The notes: a model not told the origin generated them from the letters alone. Counted from the stretch's first letter, positions 49,931 to 60,300 are shown. The stretch: 64,000 nt of DNA from Micromonospora chokoriensis (GCF_900091505.1 NZ_LT607409.1:5332001-5396000); one strand, 5' to 3'. Made by a program: numbers and translations.

Positions 49931-51886
49931 TCAGTGGTTCAGTTCGTCGACCCTCTCGGGGTGCCGGGTCACCACCGGGGCGGCGGCGAGGCCGGCACGG
50001 TCCACGGTCGCCTGCCGGCTCTCCCGGCGGGCCAACCGGAGCTGGTGGAAGCCCGCGGCGATGAGGCCCAGGCCGAGCAGGACCATGACGCCCACGACCG
50101 GCCAGTGCAGCTCCTCGGGGACGAGGCGGGCCACGAACCAGGAGTCCCGGTCGGGGTCGGTGTACTTCAGGAAGGCCGGGACCACACCCTGCGCGATCAG
50201 CGGAACCCAGCAGACGATGAAGCACACATAGACGGCGGCGCGGCGAGCGGGCGACGCCTTCTCGATGCCGAGGCGGCTCTCGCCGAGATCCACCCCGCCG
50301 AGCGACGCCGTGATCTGATCCCAGTCGACGTCCCCGGTGAGGTTGCTCCTGCGGGAGGTGGCGGCCCGCATGGTGGCCAGCAGGTCGGGGCCGGTGGCTT
50401 CCAGGTGCTTGGCGGCGAGGTCGCCGAGCAGCCAGGCCAGCAGGATGCCGGTGACCAGGCCGACGCCGGCGCCCGCCCAGTCGGGGCCGTAGCGGACGGT
50501 GAGGTAGGCGGGGGCCGCGGTGGCCGCGACCAGCACCAGCATGAGCAGCACCTGGGTGAAGTCGGTGCCGTTCTCCAGGAGGTTGCCGCTGCGCTTGTGC
50601 GGGTCGGTCATCGGCACCGGGCGCAGCACCGAGATCAGCACGATGACGCCGGCGCCGCCGCCGACCAGGGCCGGCACCAGGGCGGCCAGCCAGGGCCAGG
50701 CCCACGTCTGCCCACTGAGCAGCGTGGGCACGACACTGAGGACCACCACCACCGGCGCGGTCAGCAGCAGCCAGGCGAGCTGGCGGCCACGGACGTCCTT
50801 CCGGGCGGCCCCGGGGGTGAGCACGGTCTGCCAGATGACCGTGCCGTCCTCGCCGTACAGGTTGGCGGAGATGGCGGCGGCCCAGATGCCGAACGCGACA
50901 CCGATGAACGGCACGAAGATCGGCAGGTCGACCAGGAGCGGCAGCAGACAGAACGCGAGGGCGTACACCAGCGAGAAGACCAGGTAGTGGAAGCGCATCA
51001 GGTCACGGGACGCGGTGCGCAGCTCCCGACCGACGACGGCTCGTACGCCGCCACCCCGGACCTGCTGGGCTGCGGTGCGACCGCGCGCCGGGCGGCCGCT
51101 GGCGCTGCGGTGGCTGAGCCGGCGGACCAGCAGCGCGGACCAACCGAGCATGGCCAGCACGCTGAGCACGGCGAACCCGGCCGGCACGGCGGCGGCCAGC
51201 AGCCAGTCACCACGGCCGGCGGCCTCCACGGCGACGATGCCCCAGCCGGACGGCAACCGGCGCACCCAGGCCGCCAGGTTGTCCGGGAAGCCGGCGGTGA
51301 GGGCGTACTGGATGGTGGGTTTGAGCACCCAGCCGGTGTGCGTGAGCGCCAGGATGCCGCCGCTGATGACGGCCGCCAGCACCGCGCCGATCTTGGCGCG
51401 CATCAGCGTGCTGAGCGCGGCGGTGACGAACCGGGAGGCGAGCACGACGAACAGCAGTTGCAGGAACACCACCGGCACCGCGATCAGCGCGGCGGCGCCG
51501 CCGACCGGGAGGGCGACGACGATCAGCGCGGTGAAGGCCACCAGGCTGACCACCGGGGCGACGCCGACGAACGCGACGGCGAGCAGGCCGAAGGCGAGCC
51601 GGCGCGGTGGGATCGGCAGCAGCGCCAGGTGCTCCGGGCGCAGCGTCTCGTCGCCGCCACCGAACAGCACCGGGCCGAACAGCCAGCCGATCATCCAGAC
51701 GGCGAACGCCGCGCCGACCAGGTCGAGGGGTAGGCCGTCGACCGGCCAGTCGTGCAGGGCGAGCCAGATCGTGCCTCCGGCGAGGACCAGGCCCAGCACA
51801 CCGCCACCGATCATGTCGGCGGCGCGCTGCCCGGTCATCGAGTGCCGCAGGACGGCCAGCTTCATCCGGATCAGGATGCCAACCAT
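49931..51886 (-). CDS. ABC-2 type exporter permease, large polytopic membrane protein
   Basis: This 651-residue protein is very hydrophobic, with about 12-15 predicted membrane spans spread over the whole length and a hydrophilic stretch near residues 520-555. It is much longer than the short permeases of DrrB-type drug exporters, nearer to a two-fold-size ABC-2 membrane component. The ATG at 51886 is preceded by GGGGGAG with 5-nt spacing and overlaps the end of the ATPase gene by 16 nt, implying translational coupling and a shared complex. Export of the polyketide or self-protection is the likely role given its place behind the PKS and thioesterase genes, but the substrate is unproven. It is the last gene of the right-hand operon. 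Confidence 0.85.
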   Translation of the reverse strand: MVGILIRMKLAVLRHSMTGQRAADMIGGGVLGLVLAGGTIWLALHDWPVDGLPLDLVGAAFAVWMIGWLFGPVLFGGGDETLRPEHLALLPIPPRRLAFGLLAVAFVGVAPVVSLVAFTALIVVALPVGGAAALIAVPVVFLQLLFVVLASRFVTAALSTLMRAKIGAVLAAVISGGILALTHTGWVLKPTIQYALTAGFPDNLAAWVRRLPSGWGIVAVEAAGRGDWLLAAAVPAGFAVLSVLAMLGWSALLVRRLSHRSASGRPARGRTAAQQVRGGGVRAVVGRELRTASRDLMRFHYLVFSLVYALAFCLLPLLVDLPIFVPFIGVAFGIWAAAISANLYGEDGTVIWQTVLTPGAARKDVRGRQLAWLLLTAPVVVVLSVVPTLLSGQTWAWPWLAALVPALVGGGAGVIVLISVLRPVPMTDPHKRSGNLLENGTDFTQVLLMLVLVAATAAPAYLTVRYGPDWAGAGVGLVTGILLAWLLGDLAAKHLEATGPDLLATMRAATSRRSNLTGDVDWDQITASLGGVDLGESRLGIEKASPARRAAVYVCFIVCWVPLIAQGVVPAFLKYTDPDRDSWFVARLVPEELHWPVVGVMVLLGLGLIAAGFHQLRLARRESRQATVDRAGLAAAPVVTRHPERVDELNH

Positions 51887-52641
51887 GACAGCTCCCCCGC
51901 GCTCACCGGCTGGCCGCCGACCAGGTCGACGAACCGGTTCTCCAGGGTGCTGCCGCCGCGGACCTCGTCGAGCGGGCCGGAGGCGACCACCCGGCCGCCG
52001 GTGACGACCGCGACATGGTCGCAGAGCTGTTCGACGACGGGCATGACGTGACTGGAGAAGACCACCGAGCCGCCGGCGGCGACGAACCGCTGGAGGATCA
52101 CCTTGATCGTCGCCGCCGAGACGGGGTCGACGGCCTCCAGGGGCTCGTCGAGGACCAGCAGCTTCGGCGCGTGCAGCAGCGCCGTGGCCAGGCCGATCTT
52201 CTTCCGCATGCCGGTCGAGTATTCGAGGACCAGGGTGCTGTCGGCCCGGTCGAGTTCGAGGACCTCCAGCAGCTCCTGGCTGCGCTTGGCGACCGCCTCG
52301 GGTTCCATCCCCCGCAGCAGACCCAGGTAGGTGAGCACCTCCCGGCCGGTGAGCCGCTCCGGCATGCCGAGGCTGTCGGGGAGGACGCCGATCAGCCCCT
52401 TGGCGCGGACCGGGTCGGCCCAGACGTCGACACCGAAGATCTCGGCGCGACCGCTGTCCGGGCGCAGCAGCCCGACGGCCATGGACAGCGAGGTGGTCTT
52501 GCCGGCCCCGTTGGGACCGACCAGCCCGAAGAACGAGCCGCCCGGCACCTCCAGGTCGACGTGATCGACGGCGCGCTTGTCACCGAATGCCTTGGACAGC
52601 CCGATGAGCCGCAGAGCCGGCGTGGGTGTCGGGGTTGTCAC
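51871..52641 (-). CDS. ABC transporter ATP-binding protein
   Basis: This 256-residue nucleotide-binding subunit powers the permease encoded just downstream. Visible: Walker A GPNGAGKTTS (about 40), signature YSTGMRKKIGLA (about 137), Walker B LLVLDEPLEAVDP (about 157) and H-loop SSHVMP (about 195). The signature is YSTGM, not the canonical LSGGQ, as in several bacterial ABC-2 exporter ATPases. The Q-loop position reads GVLPDSLG, without an obvious Gln. The start is the GTG at 52641, because GGAGG lies exactly 5 nt upstream; a longer frame from a TTG at 52671 would swallow that site. It lies 43 nt after the type II thioesterase stop. Confidence 0.92.
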   Translation of the reverse strand: MTTPTPTPALRLIGLSKAFGDKRAVDHVDLEVPGGSFFGLVGPNGAGKTTSLSMAVGLLRPDSGRAEIFGVDVWADPVRAKGLIGVLPDSLGMPERLTGREVLTYLGLLRGMEPEAVAKRSQELLEVLELDRADSTLVLEYSTGMRKKIGLATALLHAPKLLVLDEPLEAVDPVSAATIKVILQRFVAAGGSVVFSSHVMPVVEQLCDHVAVVTGGRVVASGPLDEVRGGSTLENRFVDLVGGQPVSAGELSWLAS

Positions 52642-52646
52642 TGGTA

Positions 52647-52651
52647 CCTCC
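52647..52651 (-). promoter_or_regulatory. Ribosome binding site deciding the ABC ATPase start
   Basis: GGAGG on the minus strand, 5 nt before the GTG at 52641, fixes the start there rather than at the upstream TTG, which would place this site inside the gene. Confidence 0.75.
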
Positions 52652-52684
52652 GGAAGTCTCGGACTGGTCAAGCCGGCGTCGCCG

Positions 52685-53440
52685 TCAGCCTGACGTCAGG
52701 CGATCCACAATGGTCTCCAGTATGTCCGTCTGGTGGTTGTTCAGGTAGAAGTGACCACCCCTATAAACTTTCATGGCGTAGGGGCCGGTGGTGTGCGTCC
52801 GCCAGGAGTCGGCCTCGTCCACTGTCACCTTCGGGTCGGAATCGCCGGTCAGGACGGTGATCGGGCAGGACAACGGCGGACCGGGCCGGTACACGTAGGT
52901 CTCCGCGGCCTTGTAGTCGTTGCGGATCGCCCCGATGATCATCCGGATCAGCTCGTCGTCGTCGAGCAGTTTGCCCTCGGTGCCGTTGAGCCGGCGCATC
53001 TCCGCGATCAGGCCGTTGTCACCCAACTGGTGGATGTGCTCGTCGCGGTGACGTGACGGCGCGCGCCGCCCGGAGGCGAACAGATGCTTCAGGACGATGC
53101 CGTCCTCCTCCAGGAGCCGGGCCACCTCGAAGGCGACCGAGGCTCCCATGCTGTGACCGAACAGGGCGATCGGGCGGTCGGCGAGGGTGGCGACCTGCTC
53201 CGCGACCCGGGTGGCCAGGCCGTGAACGGTGTCGATGCACGGCTCGGCGCGACGGTCTTGCCGGCCGGGATACTGCACCGCGAGCACCTCGACGCCGGTC
53301 AGGGCGCGCGAGACCGGGTGATAGTAACTGGCCGATCCGCCGGCGTGCGGCAGGCAGACCAGACGCACCGGCGCGTCCGGCTTCGGGTGGAACCGGCGCA
53401 GCCACAGGCTCGTGTCGACAGTGGCAGTGGTGATTGTCAT
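52685..53440 (-). CDS. Type II (editing) thioesterase
   Basis: This free-standing 251-residue alpha/beta-hydrolase belongs to the family that clears stalled or wrongly primed acyl groups from carrier proteins of PKS and NRPS lines. Visible: LVCLPHAGGSASYY near the N-terminus (oxyanion region), nucleophile elbow FGHSMGASVAFE (Ser near 95), Asp in TGDSDPKV (about 200) and His in YRGGHFYL (about 229). Length is typical. It starts 13 nt after the terminal PKS stop, with GGAG 6 nt before the ATG, so the two are co-transcribed. Near the C-terminus a run of low-GC codons (AAA GTT TAT AGG GGT, around 52760) is unlike its neighbours. Confidence 0.94.
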   Translation of the reverse strand: MTITTATVDTSLWLRRFHPKPDAPVRLVCLPHAGGSASYYHPVSRALTGVEVLAVQYPGRQDRRAEPCIDTVHGLATRVAEQVATLADRPIALFGHSMGASVAFEVARLLEEDGIVLKHLFASGRRAPSRHRDEHIHQLGDNGLIAEMRRLNGTEGKLLDDDELIRMIIGAIRNDYKAAETYVYRPGPPLSCPITVLTGDSDPKVTVDEADSWRTHTTGPYAMKVYRGGHFYLNNHQTDILETIVDRLTSG

Positions 53441-53453
53441 CGAAGTCTCCGTC

Positions 53454-56400
53454 TCACAGGGTCGTGGTCAGCCAGTCGTGCACCGCCTGGGCGGTGCGAC
53501 CGACCTGGTCGCCGAGCATCGTGAAGTGGTTTCCGGTGGCGTCCGCCACCGTGTGCGGGTGCTGCCAGGACGGCCGCCAGTCGCGGTCCTCCGGCACCGC
53601 GCCGAGGGGCTCCCCGGCGCGGACCAGCAGGGTGGGTGCGGTGCTGGGCAACGGCGCGAAGTCGCCGTAGTGGCGGATGTACGAGGCCCAGGCGAGGTAC
53701 CGCTCGTCGGGCACTCCGGCGTCGTCCATCTCCAGCCCGTTGAGCAGTTCGGGGATCCACTGGCCGAGAACCGCGTCGGCCGGCGGGTAGGAGTCGAGCA
53801 GCACCACGGCGGCCGGCGTGGTTCCACCGGCCTCCAACTCGGCGGTGAGGGCGTTGGCGACCAGACCGCCGGCCGAGTGTCCCAGCAGGACGAACGGCTC
53901 GGTGCCGACGTCCTCGCGGATCGCCCGGACCTGTAGGCGCAGCGCGGCGGCCAGGTCGGCGGGGGCCGGCTCGTCCGCCTGGTAACCGGGATTGACCAGG
54001 GCGGAGATCCGGTACCGGCCGCGCAGGGCGCCGGCCAGCCGGGCGTACTCCTGCGGACCGGCCATCAGCGAGGTCGTGCAGCACGCGATGATCCGCGGCC
54101 CGTCGCCCTCCTCGGCCAGGCGCGCCAGCGTCGGTACGGCCACCCGCCCGGCGTCCACGTCGTCGGCGGTGAACGTCGGCCGGTACCCGGCCAGCCGCAT
54201 CAGCAGTGTCGTGTACTCGTGCAGGTCGTCGTTCTGCCGTGCCTGCTTGAACAGCACGTCCAGGGTGGGGGCCGGCGTGGTCGGCGTCGTCCCGGCCATC
54301 TCCGCCATCAGGTGCCGGGCCAGCCGGTCCGGGTCCTGGTAGGTGAAGAGCAGGCCGGGAGGCATGTTCAGGCCGGCGGCGGCGTTGAGGCGCAGGCGGA
54401 TCTCCTGCCCGATCACCGAGTCGACGCCGAGTTCGAGGAAGTCCCGGCCGGGCCGGATGGACTCGATGCCGGGGTAGCCGAGGACCTCGGCGGTCTCCCG
54501 CCGGATGAGGTCGCGGACCTCCTCGAACGTGGAGTCGCGGGACAGGACCGGCGCCGCCGACGCGGCCGGGGGCTGCTCGGCGGGGGCGGCTGCGGTCGGC
54601 ATGGTGACCGGCTCCAGCGCCGGCCAGTAGTGCTGCCGCTGGTACGGGTAGGTGGGCAGGTCAACGCGCGCGGTGCCGGGCAGCAGCGCCGCCCAGTCCG
54701 GTCGTACGCCCCGACAGTGCAGCCGGGCGAGCGCCGTGACCAGGGCTTCCACGTCGTCCCCGGCGCGGCGCTGCGCGGCGACGAACAGCGGGGCGGTGTC
54801 CCGGTCGGCGCCCTCGACGCAGTCGGCACCCAGCGGGGTGAGCACCGCGTCCGGGCCGATCTCCAGGTAGGCGCTGACACCCCGCTCGTGCAGGGTCCGG
54901 ATGCCGTCGGCGAAGCGGACGGTGGCGCGGACCTGGTCGACCCAGTAGTCGGTGTCGAACTCCGCGACGCCGCCGGTCACCGTGGAGACGACCGGAATGC
55001 GGGCGGGGGCGTGGGTCAACCCTCGGACGACCCGGGCGAAGTCCGCGGTCACCGGTGCCATCAGTGGTGAGTGCAGGGCGTGCTCCACGTCCAGCGTCCG
55101 GGTCTTGCCGAACCGCGCGACCACCTGCCCGACCGCCTCCGCCGCGCCGGACACCACCACCGACTTCGGGCCGTTGACGGCGGCGACGGACGCCACCGCC
55201 TCGAATCCGGCGAGCGCATCCCGGACCTCCGCCTCGGTGGCCCGGACCGCGACCATCACGCCGCCGGCCGGGAGTGCCTGGATGAGCCGTCCTCGTGCCG
55301 CGACGAGCGCCGCCGCGTCGGACAGCGACAGCACTCCGGCCGCGTGCGCCGCCGCGACCTCGCCGCTGGAGTGTCCGATGAGCTGGTCCGGGACCACTCC
55401 GAACGAGGTGACCAGGCGGTACAGCGCGACCTCGACGGCGAACAGTGCCGCCTGGGCGTACCCGGTGCGGTCCAGGGCGGCCTCCTCGTCGAGGACGACC
55501 TCCCGGATCGACCGGTCCAGGTGCACGTCGAGTTCGGCGCAGGCCGCGTCGAACGCCTCGGCGAACACCGGGAAGGTGGCGTACAGGTCCCGGCCCATGC
55601 CGACCCGCTGCGCGCCCGGCCCGGAGAAGACGAAGGCCACCTGCGGTCGGGCCGCCGCGAGGTCGCCCGGGTCGGTCCCGTCGGCGATCCGGGTCAGCGC
55701 CGCGGTCAACGTGTCCATCCCGGTGCCGACGGCGGCCGCCCGGTACTCGAAGTGCGAGCGGGTGACCGCGAGCGACCCGGCCACGTCGGCCGGGTCCAGA
55801 CCGGGGTGCTCCCGCAGGTACGCGAGCAGCTGCGCCGCCTGGGCGCGGAGCCCGGCGGGTTCGCGGGCCGACACCGGCCAGGCCAGGACGCCGTGGGTGG
55901 CACGGGCGCCCGGGGTGGCGAGCCGGGCCGCGGTCTCCTCGGGTTGTTCGAGGATCACGTGGGCGTTGGTGCCGCTGACCCCGAACGAGGAGACGGCGGC
56001 GCGGCGCGGCCGACCCTCGGCGGGCCACGGGCGCGACGAGGTGAGCAGTTCGACGGCCCCCGCGGACCAGTCCACCTGTGGGGTGGGCCGGTCGACGTGC
56101 AGGGTGGCCGGGAGCACGCCGTGCCGCATCGCCTCGACCATCTTGATGATGCCGGTGACGCCGGCGGCGGCCTGGGTGTGGCCGATGTTCGACTTGATCG
56201 AGCCGAGCCACAGCGGCCGGTCGGCGGGGCGGTCCTGACCGTAGGTGGCCAGCAGCGCCTGCGCCTCGATCGGGTCGCCGAGTCGGGTGCCGGTGCCGTG
56301 CGCCTCGACGACGTCGATGTCGGCCACGGTGAGCCGGGCGTTGGCCAGCGCGGCCCGGATCACCCGCTGTTGGGCGGGGCCGTTCGGGGCGGTCAGGCCA

Positions 56401-57308
56401 CTGGACGCGCCGTCCTGGTTGACCGCGCTGCCGCGCAGCACGGCGAGGACGGGGTGACCGTTGCGGCGGGCGTCGGACAGCCGTTCCAGCAGGATCATCG
56501 CGGCGCCCTCGCCCCAGCCGGTGCCGTCGGCGGCGGCGGCGAACGACTTGCAGCGGCCGTTGGTGGCGAGCCCACCCTGCTTGGAGAACTCGACGAACAC
56601 CGACGGGGTGGCCATCACCGCGACGCCGCCGGCCAGCGCCAGGTCGCACTCGCCGTCGCGCAGGGACTGGGCGGCCAGGTGGACCGCGACGAGCGACGAC
56701 GAGCAGGCGGTGTCCACGGTGAGCGCCGGCCCTTCCAGTCCGAACGTGTACGAGATCCGCCCGGAGACCACACTGGCCGAGTTGCCGGTGCCGAGGTGCC
56801 CGTCGAAGCCCTGCGCCAGGGCGGCGACCAGCACACCCGTGTAGTCCTGGTTGTTGGTGCCGGCGAAGACTCCGGTCCGGCTGCCGCGGGCGGCGGCCCG
56901 GTCGATCCCGGCCCGCTCGAACGTTTCCCAGGCGATCTCCAGGAGCAGCCGCTGCTGCGGGTCCATGGCGATCGCCTCGCGCGGCGAGATGCCGAAGAAA
57001 CCGGGGTCGAAGTCACCGGCGTCGTAGAGGAAGGCGCCGGAGCCCGCCGTGCTGAGTTCGGACAGCGCGGCCAGGTCCCAGCCACGATCGGACGGGAACT
57101 CACCGATCGCGTCCCGGCCCTCGATCACCAGATCCCAGAGCTGATCGGGCCCTCGGACTCCACCGGGCAGCCGGCAGCCCGTCGAGACGATCGCGATCGG
57201 TTCGGGCGCGGGCGGGGCCGCCGGGGCTGCGGCGCGTTGCTTGAGCCGCTTGTTGTCGGCGAGCGCCGCACGCAGCGCCGCCACCACCTCGTCGTAACTC
57301 GTGGCCAT
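53454..57308 (-). CDS. Terminal PKS module with thioesterase (PKS-Z: KS-AT-ACP-TE)
   Basis: This 1284-residue protein makes the last extension and releases the chain. Landmarks: docking helix (MATSYDEVVAALRAAL) 1-30; KS Cys about 203 in DTACSSSLVAVH; AT about 540-860; ACP about 960 (LGVDSVIGQEIRLRL); TE about 1010-1284. The TE has GHSAGG (Ser about 1142), Asp in LLDSYPP (about 1172) and His in GNHFTML (about 1260), a complete triad. There is no KR, DH or ER between AT and ACP, so the previous unit keeps its ketone and a beta-keto acyl chain reaches the TE. The AT is atypical: GPGAQ for GQGSQ, GHSSGEV for GHSIGEI and HALH for HAFH. The start ATG has GGGGAG 6 nt upstream and lies 13 nt after the stop of the preceding PKS. 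Confidence 0.96.
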   Translation of the reverse strand: MATSYDEVVAALRAALADNKRLKQRAAAPAAPPAPEPIAIVSTGCRLPGGVRGPDQLWDLVIEGRDAIGEFPSDRGWDLAALSELSTAGSGAFLYDAGDFDPGFFGISPREAIAMDPQQRLLLEIAWETFERAGIDRAAARGSRTGVFAGTNNQDYTGVLVAALAQGFDGHLGTGNSASVVSGRISYTFGLEGPALTVDTACSSSLVAVHLAAQSLRDGECDLALAGGVAVMATPSVFVEFSKQGGLATNGRCKSFAAAADGTGWGEGAAMILLERLSDARRNGHPVLAVLRGSAVNQDGASSGLTAPNGPAQQRVIRAALANARLTVADIDVVEAHGTGTRLGDPIEAQALLATYGQDRPADRPLWLGSIKSNIGHTQAAAGVTGIIKMVEAMRHGVLPATLHVDRPTPQVDWSAGAVELLTSSRPWPAEGRPRRAAVSSFGVSGTNAHVILEQPEETAARLATPGARATHGVLAWPVSAREPAGLRAQAAQLLAYLREHPGLDPADVAGSLAVTRSHFEYRAAAVGTGMDTLTAALTRIADGTDPGDLAAARPQVAFVFSGPGAQRVGMGRDLYATFPVFAEAFDAACAELDVHLDRSIREVVLDEEAALDRTGYAQAALFAVEVALYRLVTSFGVVPDQLIGHSSGEVAAAHAAGVLSLSDAAALVAARGRLIQALPAGGVMVAVRATEAEVRDALAGFEAVASVAAVNGPKSVVVSGAAEAVGQVVARFGKTRTLDVEHALHSPLMAPVTADFARVVRGLTHAPARIPVVSTVTGGVAEFDTDYWVDQVRATVRFADGIRTLHERGVSAYLEIGPDAVLTPLGADCVEGADRDTAPLFVAAQRRAGDDVEALVTALARLHCRGVRPDWAALLPGTARVDLPTYPYQRQHYWPALEPVTMPTAAAPAEQPPAASAAPVLSRDSTFEEVRDLIRRETAEVLGYPGIESIRPGRDFLELGVDSVIGQEIRLRLNAAAGLNMPPGLLFTYQDPDRLARHLMAEMAGTTPTTPAPTLDVLFKQARQNDDLHEYTTLLMRLAGYRPTFTADDVDAGRVAVPTLARLAEEGDGPRIIACCTTSLMAGPQEYARLAGALRGRYRISALVNPGYQADEPAPADLAAALRLQVRAIREDVGTEPFVLLGHSAGGLVANALTAELEAGGTTPAAVVLLDSYPPADAVLGQWIPELLNGLEMDDAGVPDERYLAWASYIRHYGDFAPLPSTAPTLLVRAGEPLGAVPEDRDWRPSWQHPHTVADATGNHFTMLGDQVGRTAQAVHDWLTTTL

Positions 57309-57321
57309 CGTCTACTCCCCG

Positions 57322-60300
57322 TCAGCTCTCGGTGCCGTCGAGGGCGAGGCGGACCAGCTCGCTCACGTCGAGCTCCGCCAGGTCCTCACCGTCGTCGTCG
57401 GTGGCCGGCGGCGCGTCCGGCGCCTCCGGCCCGGTCTGTGCCAGGCCGAGCAGGGTGTCCAGCAGGCCGGCCGCGCGCAGCCGCTCCACCGGGATCCGGG
57501 ACAGGACCTCACGGACCTGCTGCTCCTCCGGGTCCCCCGCCGCCTCCGGGCCGGCCAACTGGTCGAGGACGTGCTCGGCCAGGACCAGCGGTGACGGGTA
57601 GTCGAAGATCAGGGTCGCGGGCAACGGCAGGCCGAGTTCGGCGGAGAGCGCGTTGCGCAGCTCCACACCGGTCAGCGAGTCGAAGCCCAGTTCCAGGAAT
57701 CCGCGGTCGACGTCGACACCGCCGGGTGCGGTGTGCCCCAGCACGGTGGCGGCGTTCTTGCGGATCAGGTCGAGCACGACGCGCTCCCGCTCGGCTGCCG
57801 GCAGTCCGGTCAGACTGCGTCGCAGGGCGTCGGCGTCGGCGTCGTTCTCGGCCCCCGGCGCACCGGCGGTGAGCGCGGCCCGCGCCTCGTCGATCTCGTC
57901 GAGCAGCCGGCCGGAGCGGACCGCCTGGAAGGGCAGCGCGAACCGGGCCCAGTCGACGTCGGCGACGGCGAGCGCCACCTCGCGGTCGTCGATGGCGGCG
58001 GCCAGCGCGTCGATCGCCGACTCCGGGTTCATCACGGGCAGGCCGCGGCGGCGCAACTGCTCCTGGGCCGGCCCTTCGGCCATGCCACCGTCGCCCCACG
58101 GCCCCCACGCCACGGCGGTGCCGGCGAGGCCGCGGCCCCGTCGGGCCTCGGCGAGGGCGTCGAGGTACGCGTTGGCTGCCGCGTACGCGCCCTGCCCGCC
58201 GCTGCCCCAGATCCCGGCAATGGAGGAGAAGAGCACGAACGCGTCGAGCTGTCGCTCCCCGAGCAGCGCGTCCAGGTGCACCGCCCCGGCGATCTTGGCG
58301 CGGACCACGGCGGCGAACTCGTCCAGGTCGGTGTCCCGCAGCGATCCGGGGGTGCCGATGCCGGCGGCGTGCACCACGGCGGTCAGCGGCAGGTCGGTGG
58401 GGACGCGGTCGAGCACGCCGGCCAGCGCGTCCCGGTCGGCGACGTCACAGGCCTCGACGGTCACCCGGGCGCCGAGCGCGGTCAGTTCGGCGGTCAGGTC
58501 GGCCACCCCGGGTGCGTCGGCGCCCCGGCGGCTGAGCAGGAGCAGGTGCTCGGCGCCCCGCTCGGCGAGCAGGCGCGCGACCCGTCCGCCCAGTGCTCCG
58601 GTGCCGCCGGTGACGAGGACCGTTCCGCGCGGTTGCCACTGCGGCCCCGGGGTCGTGCCGCGGGGATGGCGGACCAGCCGGCGGCCGAAGATCGCCGAGG
58701 CGCGGATCGCCACCTGGTCCTCACCGCCGCCGGCACCGGCGCCGGCCAGCACGGCGCAGAGCCGCGAGCCGGCCCGGTCGTCGAGCTGCGGCGGCAGGTC
58801 GACCAGACCTGCCCACAGTCGCGGCTGCTCCAGGGCGGCGACCCGACCGAGACCCCAGACCTGCGCCTGGGCGGGCGCGGCGACCCGCTCCGAGCCGCCG
58901 ATCGCGACGGCCCCACGGGTCACGCTCCACACCGGAGCCGTCGCCCCGAGCTGGTCGAGGGCCTGGACCAGTGTCACAGTGCCGGCGACACCTCTGGTCA
59001 GGATCGGGTGTGTGGGGTGCGGGGACTCGTCGAGGGCGAGCACTGACACGATGCCGTGCACCGGGCCGTACTCGTCCAGGGCGGCGCCGATCCGCGCGGC
59101 GGTGCCGGCGCGGGTCAGGTCTGCCGGCGTCAGCGTGACGGTTCCGGTCGCCGCGCCGTGCCGGCGCAGCACGGCGGCGAGTTCGGCGGTGGGGTGGTCA
59201 GGGGTGCTGACCAGCAGCCAGGTGCCGGTCAGCGTGGGCGTCCCGGTGGAGGACAGGGGCCGCCAGCGGACGCCGTACCGCCACCCGTCGATCGTCGAGC
59301 TCCGCCGGGCCTGTCGCCGCCAGATGGAGAGCGCCTGGACGACCGCCGGGAGGGTGGCGTCCGGTGGCAGGGCGAGTTCGGCGCCGATGCCGGCGAGGTC
59401 CGCGCGCTCGATGCGGTCCCACAGGTGCGCGTCGTCGGACGCGGCGGCGGGCGGAGCCCAGGAGACCGACCCGGGCCAGTAGTGCTGCCGCTGGAAGGCG
59501 TACGTGGGCAGCTCGACCCGCCGCGCACCGGGGTGCACGGCGACCCAGTCCACCGCGACACCGCGGACGTGGAGCTGGGCGAGCCCGGCGCGCAGGGCGG
59601 TCGGTTGGTCGCGGTCGGACCGTTGCAGCGGTACGAACACCGCGTCGGTCACGCAGTCCGCGCCCATCGCGGAGAGCACCCCGTCCGGGCCGATCTCCAC
59701 GAACGTGGCGACACCCAGGCTCTCCAGGGTGGTGATGCCGTCGGCGAAGCGGACCGCCTCCCGCACGTGCCGCACCCAGTAGGCCGCGTCCGGTGTCTCG
59801 GCGACCTGACCCGTCACGTTGGAGATGATCGGAATCCGCGGCTGCGCGTACGTCAACGTCGCGGCGACCGACGCGAACTCCGCCAGCATCGGCTCCATCA
59901 GGACCGAGTGGAACGCGTGGCTGACCGTCAACCGCTTGGACTTCGCGAAGTGCGCGGCGACGGCTGTCACCGCGTCGGCGACGCCGGACAGCACCACCGA
60001 ACGGGGTCCGTTGACGGCCGCGACGGAGACGCCGTCGACCAGCAGCGGCACCACCTCGGCTTCGGTGGCCCGCACCGCGACCATGACCCCGCCGGCGGGC
60101 AACGCCTGCATCAGCCGGCCGCGTGCGGTGACCAGCTTCGCGGCGTCGGCCAGGGTCAGCACGCCGGCGACGTGGGCGGCGGCGATCTCACCGATCGAGT
60201 GGCCCACCAGGTAGTCGGGGGTGGCGCCCACCAGGCGGTACAGCGCGACCTCGACCGCGAACAACGCGGCCTGCGTGTAGACCGTCTGGTCCAGCTCGTC

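Noticed and set aside
55060..55640. Terminal AT as an inactive domain
   Set aside because: Despite the variant motifs it keeps the GHS nucleophile and the catalytic His position (HALH), so loss of function is not supported.
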